Assembly (NCBI GenBank): GCA_028564675.1 | Contig: JAOVVO010000030.1 | Location: forward strand, 186,001-250,000 | Source of the DNA: Onchocerca lupi | Lineage: Eukaryota > Nematoda > Chromadorea > Rhabditida > Onchocercidae | DNA length: 64,000 bases | Direction of reading: 5' to 3' | Shown here: piece by piece, positions 11,096 through 24,054 of the stretch | Numbering within the stretch: position 1 is the stretch's first letter | Layout of the letters: every line of letters starts with the position of its first letter | The notes under the pieces: model-generated | Told to the model about the DNA's origin: nothing | Seen by the model: only the letters and a program-made list of their open reading frames with translations | Databases searched by the model: none | Program-made: the position numbers and the translations under genes

Positions 11096-12855
11096 TCGTT
11101 TGAATTCCGTTCTCTTTTCATTTCATCTGTTCATTATTGGATTATTTGTCACATTGGTTATGTCAGTTTTTTTTTTTTTTAATTTCTATTATACTCTGTG
11201 TATAACATATACATACACATGCTGTTGCTGTTATAGATTAAAGATTGAATTCTTTTTTTTTCCATTTCGAATTTCATATATATATATATATATATCCTAA
11301 GATTTTCTCATTTCAAATTTATATTTAACTTTTTAGAAAAGATTATGTTGTTAGGAAAGCATTTCTTTTTTAATTAAAGAAAAAAAAAAGATTTATTAAA
11401 CATTCAAATATCTAACATTCCTTTGCTATGATGTATACTTTGAATTACGAAATTTTGTTCATTCAATTACAAATGTCCCCCAAAGGGAAGTTTGTAAAAA
11501 TAGCAAAATTTGGAAAGAAAATTAGATTTCAGACAGCTATGAGAAAGGTATTTATATTATCTAAATTACAGCATTAAAAACAGGAAGGACATTCATAGTT
11601 TAGGATTGATTCAATAGGAAATATGAGTGATACATTAAAAGATATTGCAGTATCAGATAAAAATAGCACGACTGAATTAGCTTGCAGGATTTTTGTGTGA
11701 AATTTATCTCCTGGGAATTTTTTTTAACTAATTTTTCAGTTGTACTTTGCAATTCTCACCTGCAAGGAATTTCTCATAATTCTTTTTGGATTAATGAGTT
11801 TCTTCAAATTTCGAAAGTAAAAAATGCACATGAAAAAGCTTTTAAAGATTTCAAGAATTTTTATATTAATACTAAATTAGCAATTAGGAATTGTTAAAAT
11901 CTGATATCAAATTTGAAATAATCTGGATGACATTACGTTCATTTATATTCATTCATTCAATGCAATATATCTTCTGGTATGGGAAAATACATTTCTGAAA
12001 TCGGAACACCGATTTCATAGTCCATTTTCGTGTAATTTGCTGCATGTGGTTTATGATCACTGGCTACTCAATTCAGCATTTCTGTTCCTATGTTTATTGA
12101 AAATGAAGATTGTAAAACATTCAATTTTATCGTTTCAGTCTCTCTTGTAGAATTTCTTGCAGTTTTTTAGTATCTAATATTAGCTTTCATCAAGAATGAA
12201 GAAAAGATAGAAAGATAAGAGTCTTTCCAGGAATTCTTTCGAACATTAGATATTACCGTGATGGCTGCTGATATATTGCAATAAAATGTTTGCTAATATT
12301 TTACAAAAAAAAAAATTGTGAAAAGTGCATTGTGATGTTCAAAGACTAGAAAAGACTTCAAATTTTTTCTTTTTTCTTTTTTTTCGTGGCTGTCGCCATT
12401 TTTTTTCTTTTAAAAAAAAAAGAAGGGAATAGACAAAATGCAATTATAGCTGATCCATTTCTACTCTTCATTTTTTTTTCTATTCTTTTCTTAAATTCTA
12501 AATTTAGATATATGTCGTAGAAACTAAATTTAGCCTGTTGTTAGAGCTTGCAACACAAGTTGCCATGTCTCTTATTCTCTGTCTATGATGAAATTTAGAA
12601 AAATTTTTTTTGAAATAAAATTTTTATTAATCGAAGTCACGGTCATATGTATAATTAGCAGTCTGAAAATTTTTTTAAATTTTTGCAACAGAAGATTAGA
12701 TTTCTTTTTAAGAAACAGATCAAAGATTTTCAATTTTATCATTTTTCTAAGTTTTCAGTTGTTGAATTCAAAGAAAAAATGATTCTTCATTTATTTTATT
12801 AAATTTAATTTTAATCATGAAACCAAATAGACAAAAAGGAAGAATTCAATTTTAG
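10980..12855. other. Interval between the alp-1-type gene and laminin gamma; expected 5' exons absent
   Basis: AT-rich sequence with a long T-run near 11071-11097, a TA repeat at about 11277-11296 and other T-runs. On the plus strand it should hold laminin N-terminal and LE exons, and on the minus strand an ALP PDZ exon, if both genes were intact. I found no Cys-rich LE-type frames and no PDZ-like GLGF motif on either strand. Confidence 0.55.
11991..12025 (-). CDS. Candidate first coding exon of the alp-1-type gene
   Basis: On the minus strand an ATG at 12025-12023 opens MDYEIGVPISE. It ends at a GTATTT donor that leaves two bases, which is the phase needed by the next exon at 10979. The frame is also open upstream of this ATG. 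I see no PDZ exon, so this could be an alternative short start or coincidence. Confidence 0.25.
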
Positions 12856-15800
12856 ATGTGATCAATGTGAACCACAACATTACGGTTTTGGAATAGATGG
12901 TTGTCAGCCATGCGATTGTGAAGTTATTGGATCCGAGTCACCACAATGTGATGTTATCACTGGTATGTTTATGATAGATAATATTTATTTCGCTGTTAGC
13001 AATTAAATACTTCACCTGTTAGTAGTTAAGGAATGATACAATTAGAAATTATCATTTAGAATATGCATTATATCATTGTTATGATTGTTTGTTTTAATTT
13101 TTGGAATGCACATCTTTTAAATTCATAACTTAAATATTCAGTGAAATAGGGAATATTTACTCCTCTTACTGAATGTTAATTGACTAATGCTAAAATCATT
13201 ATTGCGTTGATCGTTTTTTATCGTACTTTAGCCATTTCTTCTTAACAAACATTGAGATTTAAAAAACGTTAAATCTGAATTTGAAATCAGAATGGTCATA
13301 ATTTCACGACATACTTTCGTCTTTTTTCTAACTTAAATTCGAAATTTTACTTTGCTTGAATTAAAACTTTTATCACTGTTACAATAGACTATAAAACTAT
13401 GACAGCAAAATTTGGGTTTGAATATCTGAGCTTAGATCCTACAATTGCTGGTTATTGAGGATCCCATAACAAAAGTCTTAGATATGCTGTATTTCAGGTT
13501 TCCTAATCAAAATCCGCAAAATGGCCTTTGCCATTTAAACAAACAAAAAAGAAAAAAGTGACTATGAACTCTTCATACATAGGCTCATTTCAGGTCAATG
13601 TTTATGTCGTGATCATATCGAAGGACGACGTTGCGATCACTGTACTGAAAATCGTTATAATTTGCAAGTTGGTTGTTTACCATGTGATGATTGCTATACG
13701 TTGATTCAGCGTCGAGTACACACATTCAGAAAGGATATTGGTGTGCTGGAAGAAACGCTGAAAGAAATTATCGAAAATCCCGCACCGGTTATTATAATTT
13801 TTTAAATTTGCTTTTTTAACTAATATTCCTTTTTGACTGTAATTTTTAATTTTTCGCTCATATTTAAATAAATAAAACGATTTTTTCCATTAATTCATCT
13901 ATTGGTGGCGTTAATTATTGTCATATAATAAACGATTATGGTTTAAAGTTTCTAAAATAGTTTGTTTAATAATCTCTTTAAGCATTCTCAAAAAAGCTGT
14001 CAAAGTTAGATGTAAAATTAGATTAAATGATTAATGAGCAGTTTATAGCAATTTTAAAAATTTTTTCAGAAAATTTGCTGAGAGTTTTATAAGTGAGCTA
14101 ATTTAAATTTCTTGATATATTTGTTAAGAAAGTGTCCTTTGCAGGTTGACGACGTGGAATTTGATAATTATGTGAAAACTGTCAGTGCTGAAGTAGAGAG
14201 TTTGACTGATACCGTAAATAAAAAACTAGGTAAATTAGAAATTAATTTATTTTGTTGTATTATGAATTCAAAAATCACATTAATTAATTTATTGGGAAAT
14301 ACCTAGCGATGCATATTGGAATTCTAGACATACTCAGACATCCGATGGTGGGCAGCTGTTCTTTAGGCAAGATCAAGATTGTAATTAATTTTTCCCATTT
14401 CCCATTTGATCTTATTGATTAAGTAATCAGTGGTACATTAGGAAATATTTGCAAAAAAGCACAATTTGTGGATATTTTCAGCTGGTGATGATTCGCAGGT
14501 TATTGAACAAGTGAATGTGATTAGGAGCGATTTGAAGAAAGCATTGGAATTGTTAAACTCAGTTGATGATATCATTAATAAAGCAGATAGAAAGGCCACT
14601 ACAATAGAAGAAACATTGAATCACTGGAGGCTAATCAAAGGTTATTTTTGAATAACCAATTGAATGAATTAGAATACGTTGTCCATTTCGGAAATTCCTT
14701 ATTTACGTTTTCATGAGCAGTGTCAACAACCGTTTGATGAATAGTATTGTATTTTGAAGATTGTTTAGATTCGTTCATTTTTCAACATACCTTGATATTT
14801 TTTGATCGATACTCATATCGATAAGTAAAGTTCCAACTAAAAAACCACTTATAGAACTAACTAATGTAACTAACTCGTTAATGCATTGATTATTACCTAG
14901 GTATGTATATTTTTCTAAAATTAAGGGTTCATGCTTCGAGAAGAGAATCAAGACTGTATAGGCTAAGGACAAGCAAAGATTTTTCTGGATCAAAAAGACA
15001 GAATGAGACTGTCTTTCTCTTTTGTAAATAATAGCCTGAAATTAAAACTTACAGATCGAGCACGGAGTGATCTAGAAAATGCGTTGTATTATTTGGAAAC
15101 TGAGGGACGAACGCAATGGGAATTAGCGCAGGAAGCATCTCGAAAATATGGTGAACAAAGTCAACAGGTATTTGAAGGTTTTTAAAATTTTTGCAAAATT
15201 TGTTTTTATAATCTGCCCTTTTGCAAATGAATCCTTTTTAGGAAACGGGTGTGGTGTATAAACGATCATATGTAATTACGGGAGGGTGTTAATTGCATTC
15301 ATTGAGTGGCTCTAATTGTACATATTTTCATTTCATTTTTATTAGTTCGTAATATTTTTTATAACAAACAAAAAAAAAAACATCTTTTCAGTTGTCGGAA
15401 ATAGCACAAGAAACAAGGAAATTAGCTGAACAGCAGGAAAATCGCAGTATCGAAATCGAAGCATTGGCGGAGAAGATTGCAAATAGTTCTAAACAGGCGC
15501 TTATTGAAGCGAAAGAAGTGATCTTTGGAGGTAAAGTTGAAATAAGTATAAATTTACTACATGTGATGTTGTTGATGTAAATTTCGATTGAAATTATTAA
15601 TTTTTTGATGTAGGGTATCAGAGATAGAAGTAATATCTTTTTCAACCGCATCTAGAGTTCAGCTTGGAGTTGTAGATTTATTTGAAGAATATTAGCAGTA
15701 ATAAATAGATCTCTTTTTGAGCTGCACTATATTTCATATTTCTCATTATTTAAACTAAAGGCAACACTTAAAAATTCCATTAGAAATCAAAAAATCCATT

Positions 15801-18235
15801 AGGATCATTGTCTGCTTCATTCGAAACAAGAGATGATGCAATGACGAATATAAAATCCTTGTCATTACAACCCAGTTATAGCCTATTGTTTCGTACTATC
15901 ACTACACTAACTATTAGAATATCTGATTTGGTCAACTTGCTAATTTGGCAAAGAGCAAATATTTCTTTCTTGATGACTTGATTGAAAACAGATTGCTAGA
16001 CTTTCTCGCCATTATCATTCTAATTACTCATTCTTTCATAAATATTCGAACATTATCATTCCAATTTAGTGACAGATCTTGCGAATGGATTCTATAAAAT
16101 CTAGGAAGGAATTAAATTCTAATGCATAAATTTATCTAGGTGATGCTACTAGCAAAGAAATTGCAATTATGATGGAGCGTTTGAATGCAACCGAAATACT
16201 TTTGAATCAAACCCGTAAACTTGCTGAAGAACAATTACTGGAAGCGGATCGTGCATACAAAACAGCTGCAGAAAGTTTAACAGCTGTTGAAGGTTTACGA
16301 TTACCTAACATTGATCCACAGCAAGTTAGTATTTTTTATTTTTAGCAGACAATTAGGAAACAAATAAATTCATGATTAATACGATAATCTTCTATTTCTA
16401 ATAACCATGAGATTTAGAAATTTTTAAATTCCAAATTTCAATTCAAAATTTTTTGATTGAATATCGGTTTAAATGAAAATATTTAATATTTTTTTTTAAT
16501 ATTAGATTGAAGAAGAAGCGAAACGGGTCGCAGATGATGCTCAAGCTACAGCTGACAATGCCAAAGAACAAGCTGCTGCTAACAAAGAACTAATAGACAA
16601 AGCAGTACGGATGATTGCTGAAGCAAAATACGAATTGCAGCGGGTTCAGGATCAACAAAAAGTAGTTTACTTATGTTGGAACTGATTTTGCTTTGATGCT
16701 TATTTATAATCTGTGCAACACCACCATGAAGTGCCATTGCTTATCAGATAAACATTCAATATATGGAAAGATATAACTTATCCAGGTTTCGGACGAATTA
16801 CTGGCTGACGTAGATGCTGCGAAGGCTCGCGCTGTGGAAGCTGTTTCGCTTGCAGAAAATACTCTAGCAGAAGCCCAACATACGCTAGAAATACTGAATG
16901 GTATTTTTGATATTTCAAAATTTGAAATTTTCAGTTTATTTTTCTACATTAAATAATATTCTCTTTTTTTCCAATTCAACATTTTAACATGTTTTCTCAA
17001 ACTTATCACTTGGTTTGATTGATTTTTTTAATGAGACACACAATGAACTAATAAGAATTTAAAGTAAGGAATCAAAATGGTGGGTTTTGCAAATTTTGTG
17101 AATTGAGAATTTTACTTCAGATTTCGAAGAACGAGTGGATGCAAGTAAGTCAGAAGCAATCGAGGAACTAAGAAATCTGAAAGAGATTGAGAAAGAAATT
17201 GTTTTGGCTGAAGAAACAACTCGAGAAGCTGAAGATGCTATCGGCAATGCAAAAAATGACGCGCAATTGGCTGAAAAAATCGCTTTGCAAGCTGAAAAGG
17301 AAGCTAAAAGTATCAGCAAGGTATTTTTGTTTTTTGAAAATATTTCCTTACAACTTATGATTAATCATTATATTACTTAAAAACATGCATCTTCGAACTT
17401 TGTCGTAGTTTGGTCTCCACAAATACGAAGTGCTGACTTAAGATGTTTAGCATGCAGTATATCTTGATTATATAATGTTTAAAATACTGATTCGTCTCGA
17501 TCATTACTAAGCTAATTTTCAGGAATTGTCCAAAAGTTATACCTTTTTTAGGAGGCATACGAATTACGGAATCAAACACAAGATGTGCGCAGAACTGCAG
17601 GACAGTTAAAGTCAAGTGCTGACCAACTGGTGAATGATGTCAAAGAGACGGGTACAACAATGGAGGATTACAGACGGCAAGCTAGTAGCGATAAGGCTCG
17701 TGCTTCTGAGGTATATAATCTGGACAACTTTTTGCCATTATTATATTTTGTCAATAACAAAAAATGTGCAATGTTTATTTTCAAATTTCACATATAAAAT
17801 CATTCAAGGCAGTTCAAAAAGCGCAACTTGCCGAAAAAGCTGCTGAAGGTGCGAACAAAACAATCAGCGAAGCGCAGAATAGTCTAAGAAATATTATAAA
17901 TCAACTCAGTGAGTTCATTTTCAATTTTTGCTATTTTTACTATATAATTAATAACATTGGAAAGTTTTTCACATTTTTTTCTTTCTATCTTTTCGTAAAT
18001 AAAACATTAGTAATTCATTATGAAAAGAATAAAAGTCGCCAATTAAAAAAATTGGTGTTGATTGCTCCGTTCAGAAGTAAACATTACTTGACAATTTCAA
18101 ATAACATTCCGCTGTAGATTCCTTATATTTAGATTCATTGGATGGTGTGAATAGTGAAGAACTCGATGAGCTGGAGAAACAACTGAATCAAGCAGAAGAA
18201 TTGTTAAACAGTGCTGACTTGGATAAACAAGTTGG

Positions 18236-18275
<40 letters not shown>

Positions 18276-18724
18276 CAATATAATTCTGTTTATTGAAGGT
18301 AGCATGAAAAAATTTTCCTGATTCCGATAAATATTTCACAAATTTATGATTTTACTTAGCAGGTTTCTCTGCAGTTTATTGATTGAAATTGAATTCGCTT
18401 GAGCAATCATTGCCTTCCTTTTTTCCAATCATCCATTTCCAGTCCTTTTATTTAAAAGACATTGTAAAATTAGAGATTCCTCATTTTTCATTCTGATTTT
18501 TTTTTTCTAATTAATTGCTTGATTTCATTCAAATCAATTAGCAAATATTTTTGCAGGTATCGTTGCTCAAAGAACAAAAAATTGAACAGGATCGTACTAT
18601 AACACAGTTTAAAAATGAAATTGATACTTTAAAAGATGAAGTGCAAAATCTTGAAGAAATACGTGATTCATTACCGAACAAATGCTTCAATGTAATCAAT
18701 TTGGAACAAGAGGGACACAAATAA
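12856..18724 (+). CDS. lam-2: Laminin gamma chain, C-terminal part (LE repeats and coiled coil)
   Basis: Fourteen in-phase exons: 12856-12962, 13594-13787, 14145-14229, 14482-14640, 15055-15167, 15392-15530, 16140-16324, 16506-16661, 16786-16900, 17121-17320, 17552-17710, 17809-17908, 18133-18230 and 18557-18724. They give about 659 residues. Exons 1-2 encode the last laminin-type EGF repeats (CDQCEPQHYGFGIDGCQPC, then CRDHIEGRRCDHC and CLPCDDCYTL). The rest is the long heptad-repeat arm that coils with the alpha and beta chains. The end (NLEEIRDSLPNKCFN) closely matches the gamma-chain C-terminus, including the Cys that links to the beta chain. Laminin gamma is secreted and is essential for basement membranes. 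A full chain is about 1,600 residues. Exon 1 begins at an acceptor in mid-domain, and no upstream exon with LamNT or the earlier LE repeats lies in the window. A run of more than 30 T lies in the last intron (about 18240-18275). Confidence 0.93.
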
Positions 18725-21432
18725 AAATAAAATTGGTTGAAAAAGAAAGATCAAATAGTGAAACATTTGTGTCTGATTCATTTAGGAAATCGGATGTTGG
18801 AGGATGGCGTTTTAATCACATCGATCTCATTTGTTAGTCTCTCACTCCTCTCCTCTTCTTTCGGAAAGTAGTCAAATTTTATAAAATTGGATGAAAAATA
18901 AATTCGGTGCATTGAAAAATGAAATCCAAAATAGAATTATGAACTTCAAATTTTTTAGTCACTTTTCCGGTGGAGAAATGCAATATTTCCTCTTCTTTTT
19001 CTGCAGAAAAAAAAACTTTTCAAAATATTTTACTATGGTTTTATGGAAGTTGAAGTTATAAACAAAATTAGAAGAGGAGATTAATCTGAGAACAGATGAC
19101 TGATACTTTCCGGTACTCTTGGTGCGTCTAAACATTACTGAGGCATTATCTCAATCCTGATTACATCTTTTTTTTCCTAATTTTTCTGCTCCATTCTTCC
19201 AGGACCATCTTTAAATTTATTACTTAAATTTGTTAAAGAAGTTTCTCTCCTTATTTCATTATCTTTTTCGAAACAGAAAAAAAAAATTCAAATTCATTGC
19301 TTAAATAATTTACATTTTCAATTTTTTGTTGTTATTCTGTTATTCTTGTTATTTTCTTTCTTCTTTTTTTTTTTTTTTATTTATTTATAGTTTATTTCAA
19401 TTTTTGATTGTTTTAGAGAGAGTTGAATTTATTTTCTAAAAATTAAATAAAAAGAAAATAATAGAAATTGAAGTTCTAGCTATGAAAAGATTTTTCTTTA
19501 GATTTCAAAACACTGCCATAATTTTTTAAAATCTTTTTTGCATATTAAATATTATTTATATTATTATTCTTCCAGAAATACGATTCTCTTCTCTTTAAAA
19601 TTCGATTCTATTTTAAATTTCTTCGTTTACTGATGACGATAAATAAATGTTTTAATTTTAGTCCTCTATGATTGCTTGGTGTTAGGGAATTTTCATTCTA
19701 ACAGATAAATAAAAAATTGAGGTGTCTCTCATTAGACTTCGAAATTTTAATTCCCAAGAGAGGTTCATTTTGATTTAACGTTTAATTTGTTCGCTACAAA
19801 TTTTTTAGATCAGAAATGATTGGACATTTTGGTTAGAATTGCCGGGCAATCTATAAATATTTTCCTTTCTCCTCATCAGTAGTTATATTATGTCAATTAA
19901 TTTAATCAACAATTTTCTTTCGAATCCAGCTCTATCAACTGCCCTATGTGTATAAAATAAAGCTCCCCTTATCCCTAGTTTTTATTTTTTTTTTTTCTTA
20001 TATTCTCTCCTTATTTTTCTTAATTTATTATAGAAAATATTTATCATTTTGCATTATTATCATATGTAATGTTTGCATACTGTGCCTTTTTCTTTCAATT
20101 ATAGATGCTTTTTTTTTTAATTTTTAAAGAAAAAAATGGTGCAAATGTTGAACATTTAATCTTAAATTTAAATTAGCATTTAAGTCTTCTTTCCTAGTGT
20201 GATTTCCTTGCAATTGATTTTTTTAAAAAATTCATATGAAAAAATCAGTTAAATACTACTGTTTCATTATTTAATTCAAACAATTATAGTACTGATTTAT
20301 GACACTAGGCTCATTATTGCATGTAAAGCATTAAATTACATGTTATGAAGAATTTCCGTGTTGATTACTAACCATTAGGATTTGGCTGATCAATTTTTCG
20401 ATATCAGTGCCATAATATGTGAGACTATCCAATTCTGTGGATTATCGCTAAAATTACTGGAACTGTTCAATTTTTCCGATCACATTATACTTTCATGTTT
20501 TACCTGATGAATCAGTTCTTTCTTGTCTATGTATTTCTTTCTTTTTCATATAATTGAGTAATCTCATTCATTTTGGTTAGAATGATAGGTAAAGTTTGAG
20601 ACAAAACTGCCCGTTTCTTTGCCGATCTTTTTATGCTTTTTCTTTCTTATACTTTATTGCAGAACAAAAATTGAAGTTGTGAAACATTGCATGCTTCGAC
20701 TTTGTTTTTTATTTCATTTTAAACTGCTTTATTTATTATTTCATCATATGATATGATTAAAATGCACTTTTTTCCCCCTCCCCCCCCCCCCCTCCATTGA
20801 ATTAATATTCATTTGAAATTGCATTTGCTCGAACAATGTCGAGAAATATTTGGAATCTGACTACGTTCTATAGTGAATCCAGTTGATTCCCTATAACAGA
20901 TATCAAATTAATTGCAGATTCTCGAGAATTTCACTAAGAGCTTTTTTAAATAATCCCAAGGAATGTTCGTATTTCGTATGAACATATTACAGTTTTCATT
21001 TTATTGTAAGAGAATTCTTGAAGGAAATCCGATTTAACGAATTTTGGATAGGATAATAAAAACAAGTAATTATATTGTAAATTGAGAAGCTGTAAGGCAT
21101 TTTCCCAAGCTTAATGAAAGGACGAATTTTATTTGTGAGCAAAACTTATTTATTAGATTATTTTCATTCAATTATTTCATAAGAAATCTATACCACTTTG
21201 TTTGTGATACAGTGCCACTTCTGACAGCTTGCTGATGTTCCTTGCATATTTGATGCTCCATTCAAAGTGATATTTTCCTCGTTGCTTTTGTTATCATGTG
21301 GCAATATTTCCCACAAAACATATCATAGCATAATAAAATCTTAAAGCTTAGCAACTCAAATTATGTCCATTGAATCTCCATAATCCCAAGGAAAACAGTT
21401 GTTTTACTCTGACATTAATTCCAACATTAACT
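18725..21432. other. Intergenic, 3' flank of laminin gamma
   Basis: An AATAAA overlaps the region just after the laminin stop. The rest is AT-rich with many T-runs and one conspicuous C-run (about 20774-20793). No spliced coding signal was recognised on either strand. Confidence 0.55.
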
Positions 21433-23031
21433 TTACTCCGATTCGATAATACTATCAATAAAATCATCCAATTCGTCATCAGCTTTTACGCCTTCGAAAC
21501 GTGCAACAACTTGACCGAATTTCATTGCAATAACAGTGGGGACGACGTTCACTTCATAATCCATCGCCACATCTGCTGCATAATCAATATTAACTTTTGC
21601 TAGCCTAACCTGAAACATGCCTAATTCAAATGAGTTGAGCCAATCCTTATGCATCACAGCAATGGACTTATTAAAATTTTGAATAAAAGCAAAGCGTTAA
21701 ATCCAATATTAGAATTATGTCTTTGATTGAGTGAACCTTATGTAGAATCGACTCATTATTAAAGGTTTATTTTGCTAAGCACTCCGTCATCATGATAGAC
21801 AATTTTCACACACTCATAATGATATGTCTGAATCACGCCGTATCCCCCCGCTAAAATCAGGTAACTTCTATTCTGTTCATAACAAATTGAAATCTTTATA
21901 AATGAACATTTATTTTATATAACACGACTTACAGTCCCTTCTCGACTAGTAACTTTGGCTTCGATTCGCGGCCCCAACATTTTACATGGCCCACACCAAT
22001 CAGCATAAAAATCTACGAGTACTGGGATAGAAGATTTCATAACCTGCAAAAAAAGTAATAATTTCTCAATCTATATCTTAATTACATTTCGAAAAATGTC
22101 CTGGCAATCTTTGCAAATAGTTGGATTCTGCAAAGAACTGTAAACTTATCATTACGTTTTTTATTATAAAGCAATTGAGCACAAGATTATTTTCCCCTTT
22201 GGTCATTTATCTCTTTTTAAAATCCTTAATGAATAGAATATCCCGAATCCTCAAGATTATTTGCACCAAATCTTGTTGTGAAATTTGTGAATTTGTAAAT
22301 GAAATACAGTAAAAATAAATCAATGCAAAATGCAATACCTTTTCTGCGAAATCTTCCTCATTTTCAATATCAAAAATCACTGCTAATGATCCGTCATCAC
22401 AAAACCTTCGAGAGAGCATAGAATTCTTCTGCTAAAAATGATTAACTATGAAAATATAAAGATAAAATTTAAGAACAGAGAAAATTAATCAAGATACTAA
22501 ATGCCGACTTGCGTTAATAATAATTTCTATTATCTATTTTTCGTTATCTTCAAGACATTAATTTTTTCATAGTTTAAACTTAAACGTTTAATTTTTCATA
22601 GTTTTAAATTTAAATCTCAGTATCCATCAAGTTTAATTTACTACAGACAGCGAAAAAGTGAATTTTTTTTTTTAGCGGTTCAGTCATACTTTCCAAACTT
22701 GGATTGGACTTCTATTATCAACTAAAGTTGACGCATAATGTGGAGATTTAGACAGAACAAAACGCGTGATATGGAAAATTTAGCCAAGAAATTGAAAATG
22801 GGATAGAATTAAAAAAAACTTGTGAGATAAAAAATAGAAACAGCAAAAAAAAAAAGAAATGTGTGATGCAAAAAAAAAAAAAAAAAGAATTGTGCAATAC
22901 TAAAACCATACGGTAAATTCGTCACTAATTCGCAATTTTTGCAATGATACTTTGATCAAACGTATCGGAAATAAAGAATCGTATCGCATGCTTGATGAAG
23001 TTACATATCGGCTAAGAAGTAATTTATACAT
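21433..23031 (-). CDS. trx-2: Mitochondrial thioredoxin (TXN2/TRX-2 type)
   Basis: Exons in transcript order: 22912-23031 (start tentative), 22339-22428, 21933-22043 and 21433-21609, all in phase, about 165 residues. The redox site WCGPC (Cys87/Cys90) is followed by KMLGPR. The cis-Pro loop is VVPTVIAMKFG, and the C-terminal helix is DDELDDFIDSI. The KMLGPR segment and the 'DIENEEDFAEKV' lead-in match mitochondrial thioredoxin 2 rather than the cytosolic form. The role is disulfide reduction in mitochondria, recycled by thioredoxin reductase. The N-terminal exon encodes a basic, Ser/Leu-rich stretch (MYKLLLSRYVTSSSMRY) fitting a mitochondrial presequence. An ATG further upstream at 23070 and another at 22419 are alternative starts. 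The core assignment is secure. Confidence 0.9.
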
Positions 23032-23070
23032 ACGATATAATTGCAAACGTGACCGCGAATCTGCCAACAT

Positions 23071-24054
23071 TTTATATGACCTGCAATTGAACAATTAAGT
23101 AGCAATCTTACAAAACATTCACATAAGAATGCGAATTACAAATGTATAAGTAATGCTATTTCGATCATATCATTTAAATACTTGAATAAATTCAACCCTA
23201 AACTTGAATTTAATTTCCAATTTTTATATAAGCCGCTAATTTCCTCAAAATTCTTTGAATTTCTAACGCATTACGGAACCGGAATACTATCCGGAACCAA
23301 TCACATATCAACACAAATACCGACCAACCGTGAAATGTTGCAGGTTTTTGGAAAGAGCTTTTCAGACCGTAGGGGACTGCAAAAAGTTGGCTAGCGGCAA
23401 ACTTGGCGAGGCTTTAATCTGGTGATAGGCTCGTAGGTGGCAAGGGTTAGGATAGCTCCTAAAATAACAAGAGAGAGTCTTTCTATTTCATTGCACTTCA
23501 AATATATTATGCCATTCGTATAAAGTAAAGATATCACTTTTTTCTATCATTCCATTTGATATCACTTTTTTTTAATCATTCTGATCTTCTTATCACACAT
23601 CATTATATTTAGTTCCAAGTATTAAATCAGTTCTATTCTACTAATAACTTATCCTGTATGTCGCCGCTCATATTCCACGTCATTTAGACGTGAAAGATAT
23701 AGATCGATTATGTGGAACATATAAATTTATGGTATAGCTAGGTGATCAAGTACTTAATGAAATCCATCATTGCTAGATGAGTTGTAGTTTCCTAATTATC
23801 CAATTAATATTCCTTAGATTTCCTCAATTAGCTTATTCATCTTATCTCTCCCAGATTTTCACGTCTGATTACTAAAATTGACCAGTCATTTTGATTTCCG
23901 CTTGCTTTATCTTACTTTGTTATACTTTATTAACAATATCGGCAAATTTTATTATTTTGATAATATAAATTGCAAAAAAATATCATAATGACAGCAAAAA
24001 TAGTACTGATAGTTATTCATCCATTTTTGTAATCATGCTTTTTGCCATTTTTCT
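23071..24054. other. Intergenic, upstream of trx-2 and downstream of the C48 protease
   Basis: A less AT-rich island at about 23275-23460 contains an AACCAAT (CCAAT-box-like) stretch and may be the trx-2 promoter. The 70-codon open frame inside it shows no family resemblance. The remainder shows nothing. Confidence 0.4.

Noticed and set aside
11100..12782. Several short plus-strand frames, checked as missing laminin N-terminal exons
   Set aside because: They are Phe/Ile-rich translations of T-runs without the Cys spacing of LE domains.
23182..23394. 70-codon plus-strand frame upstream of trx-2
   Set aside because: No splice context or family signature; the region reads better as a promoter.
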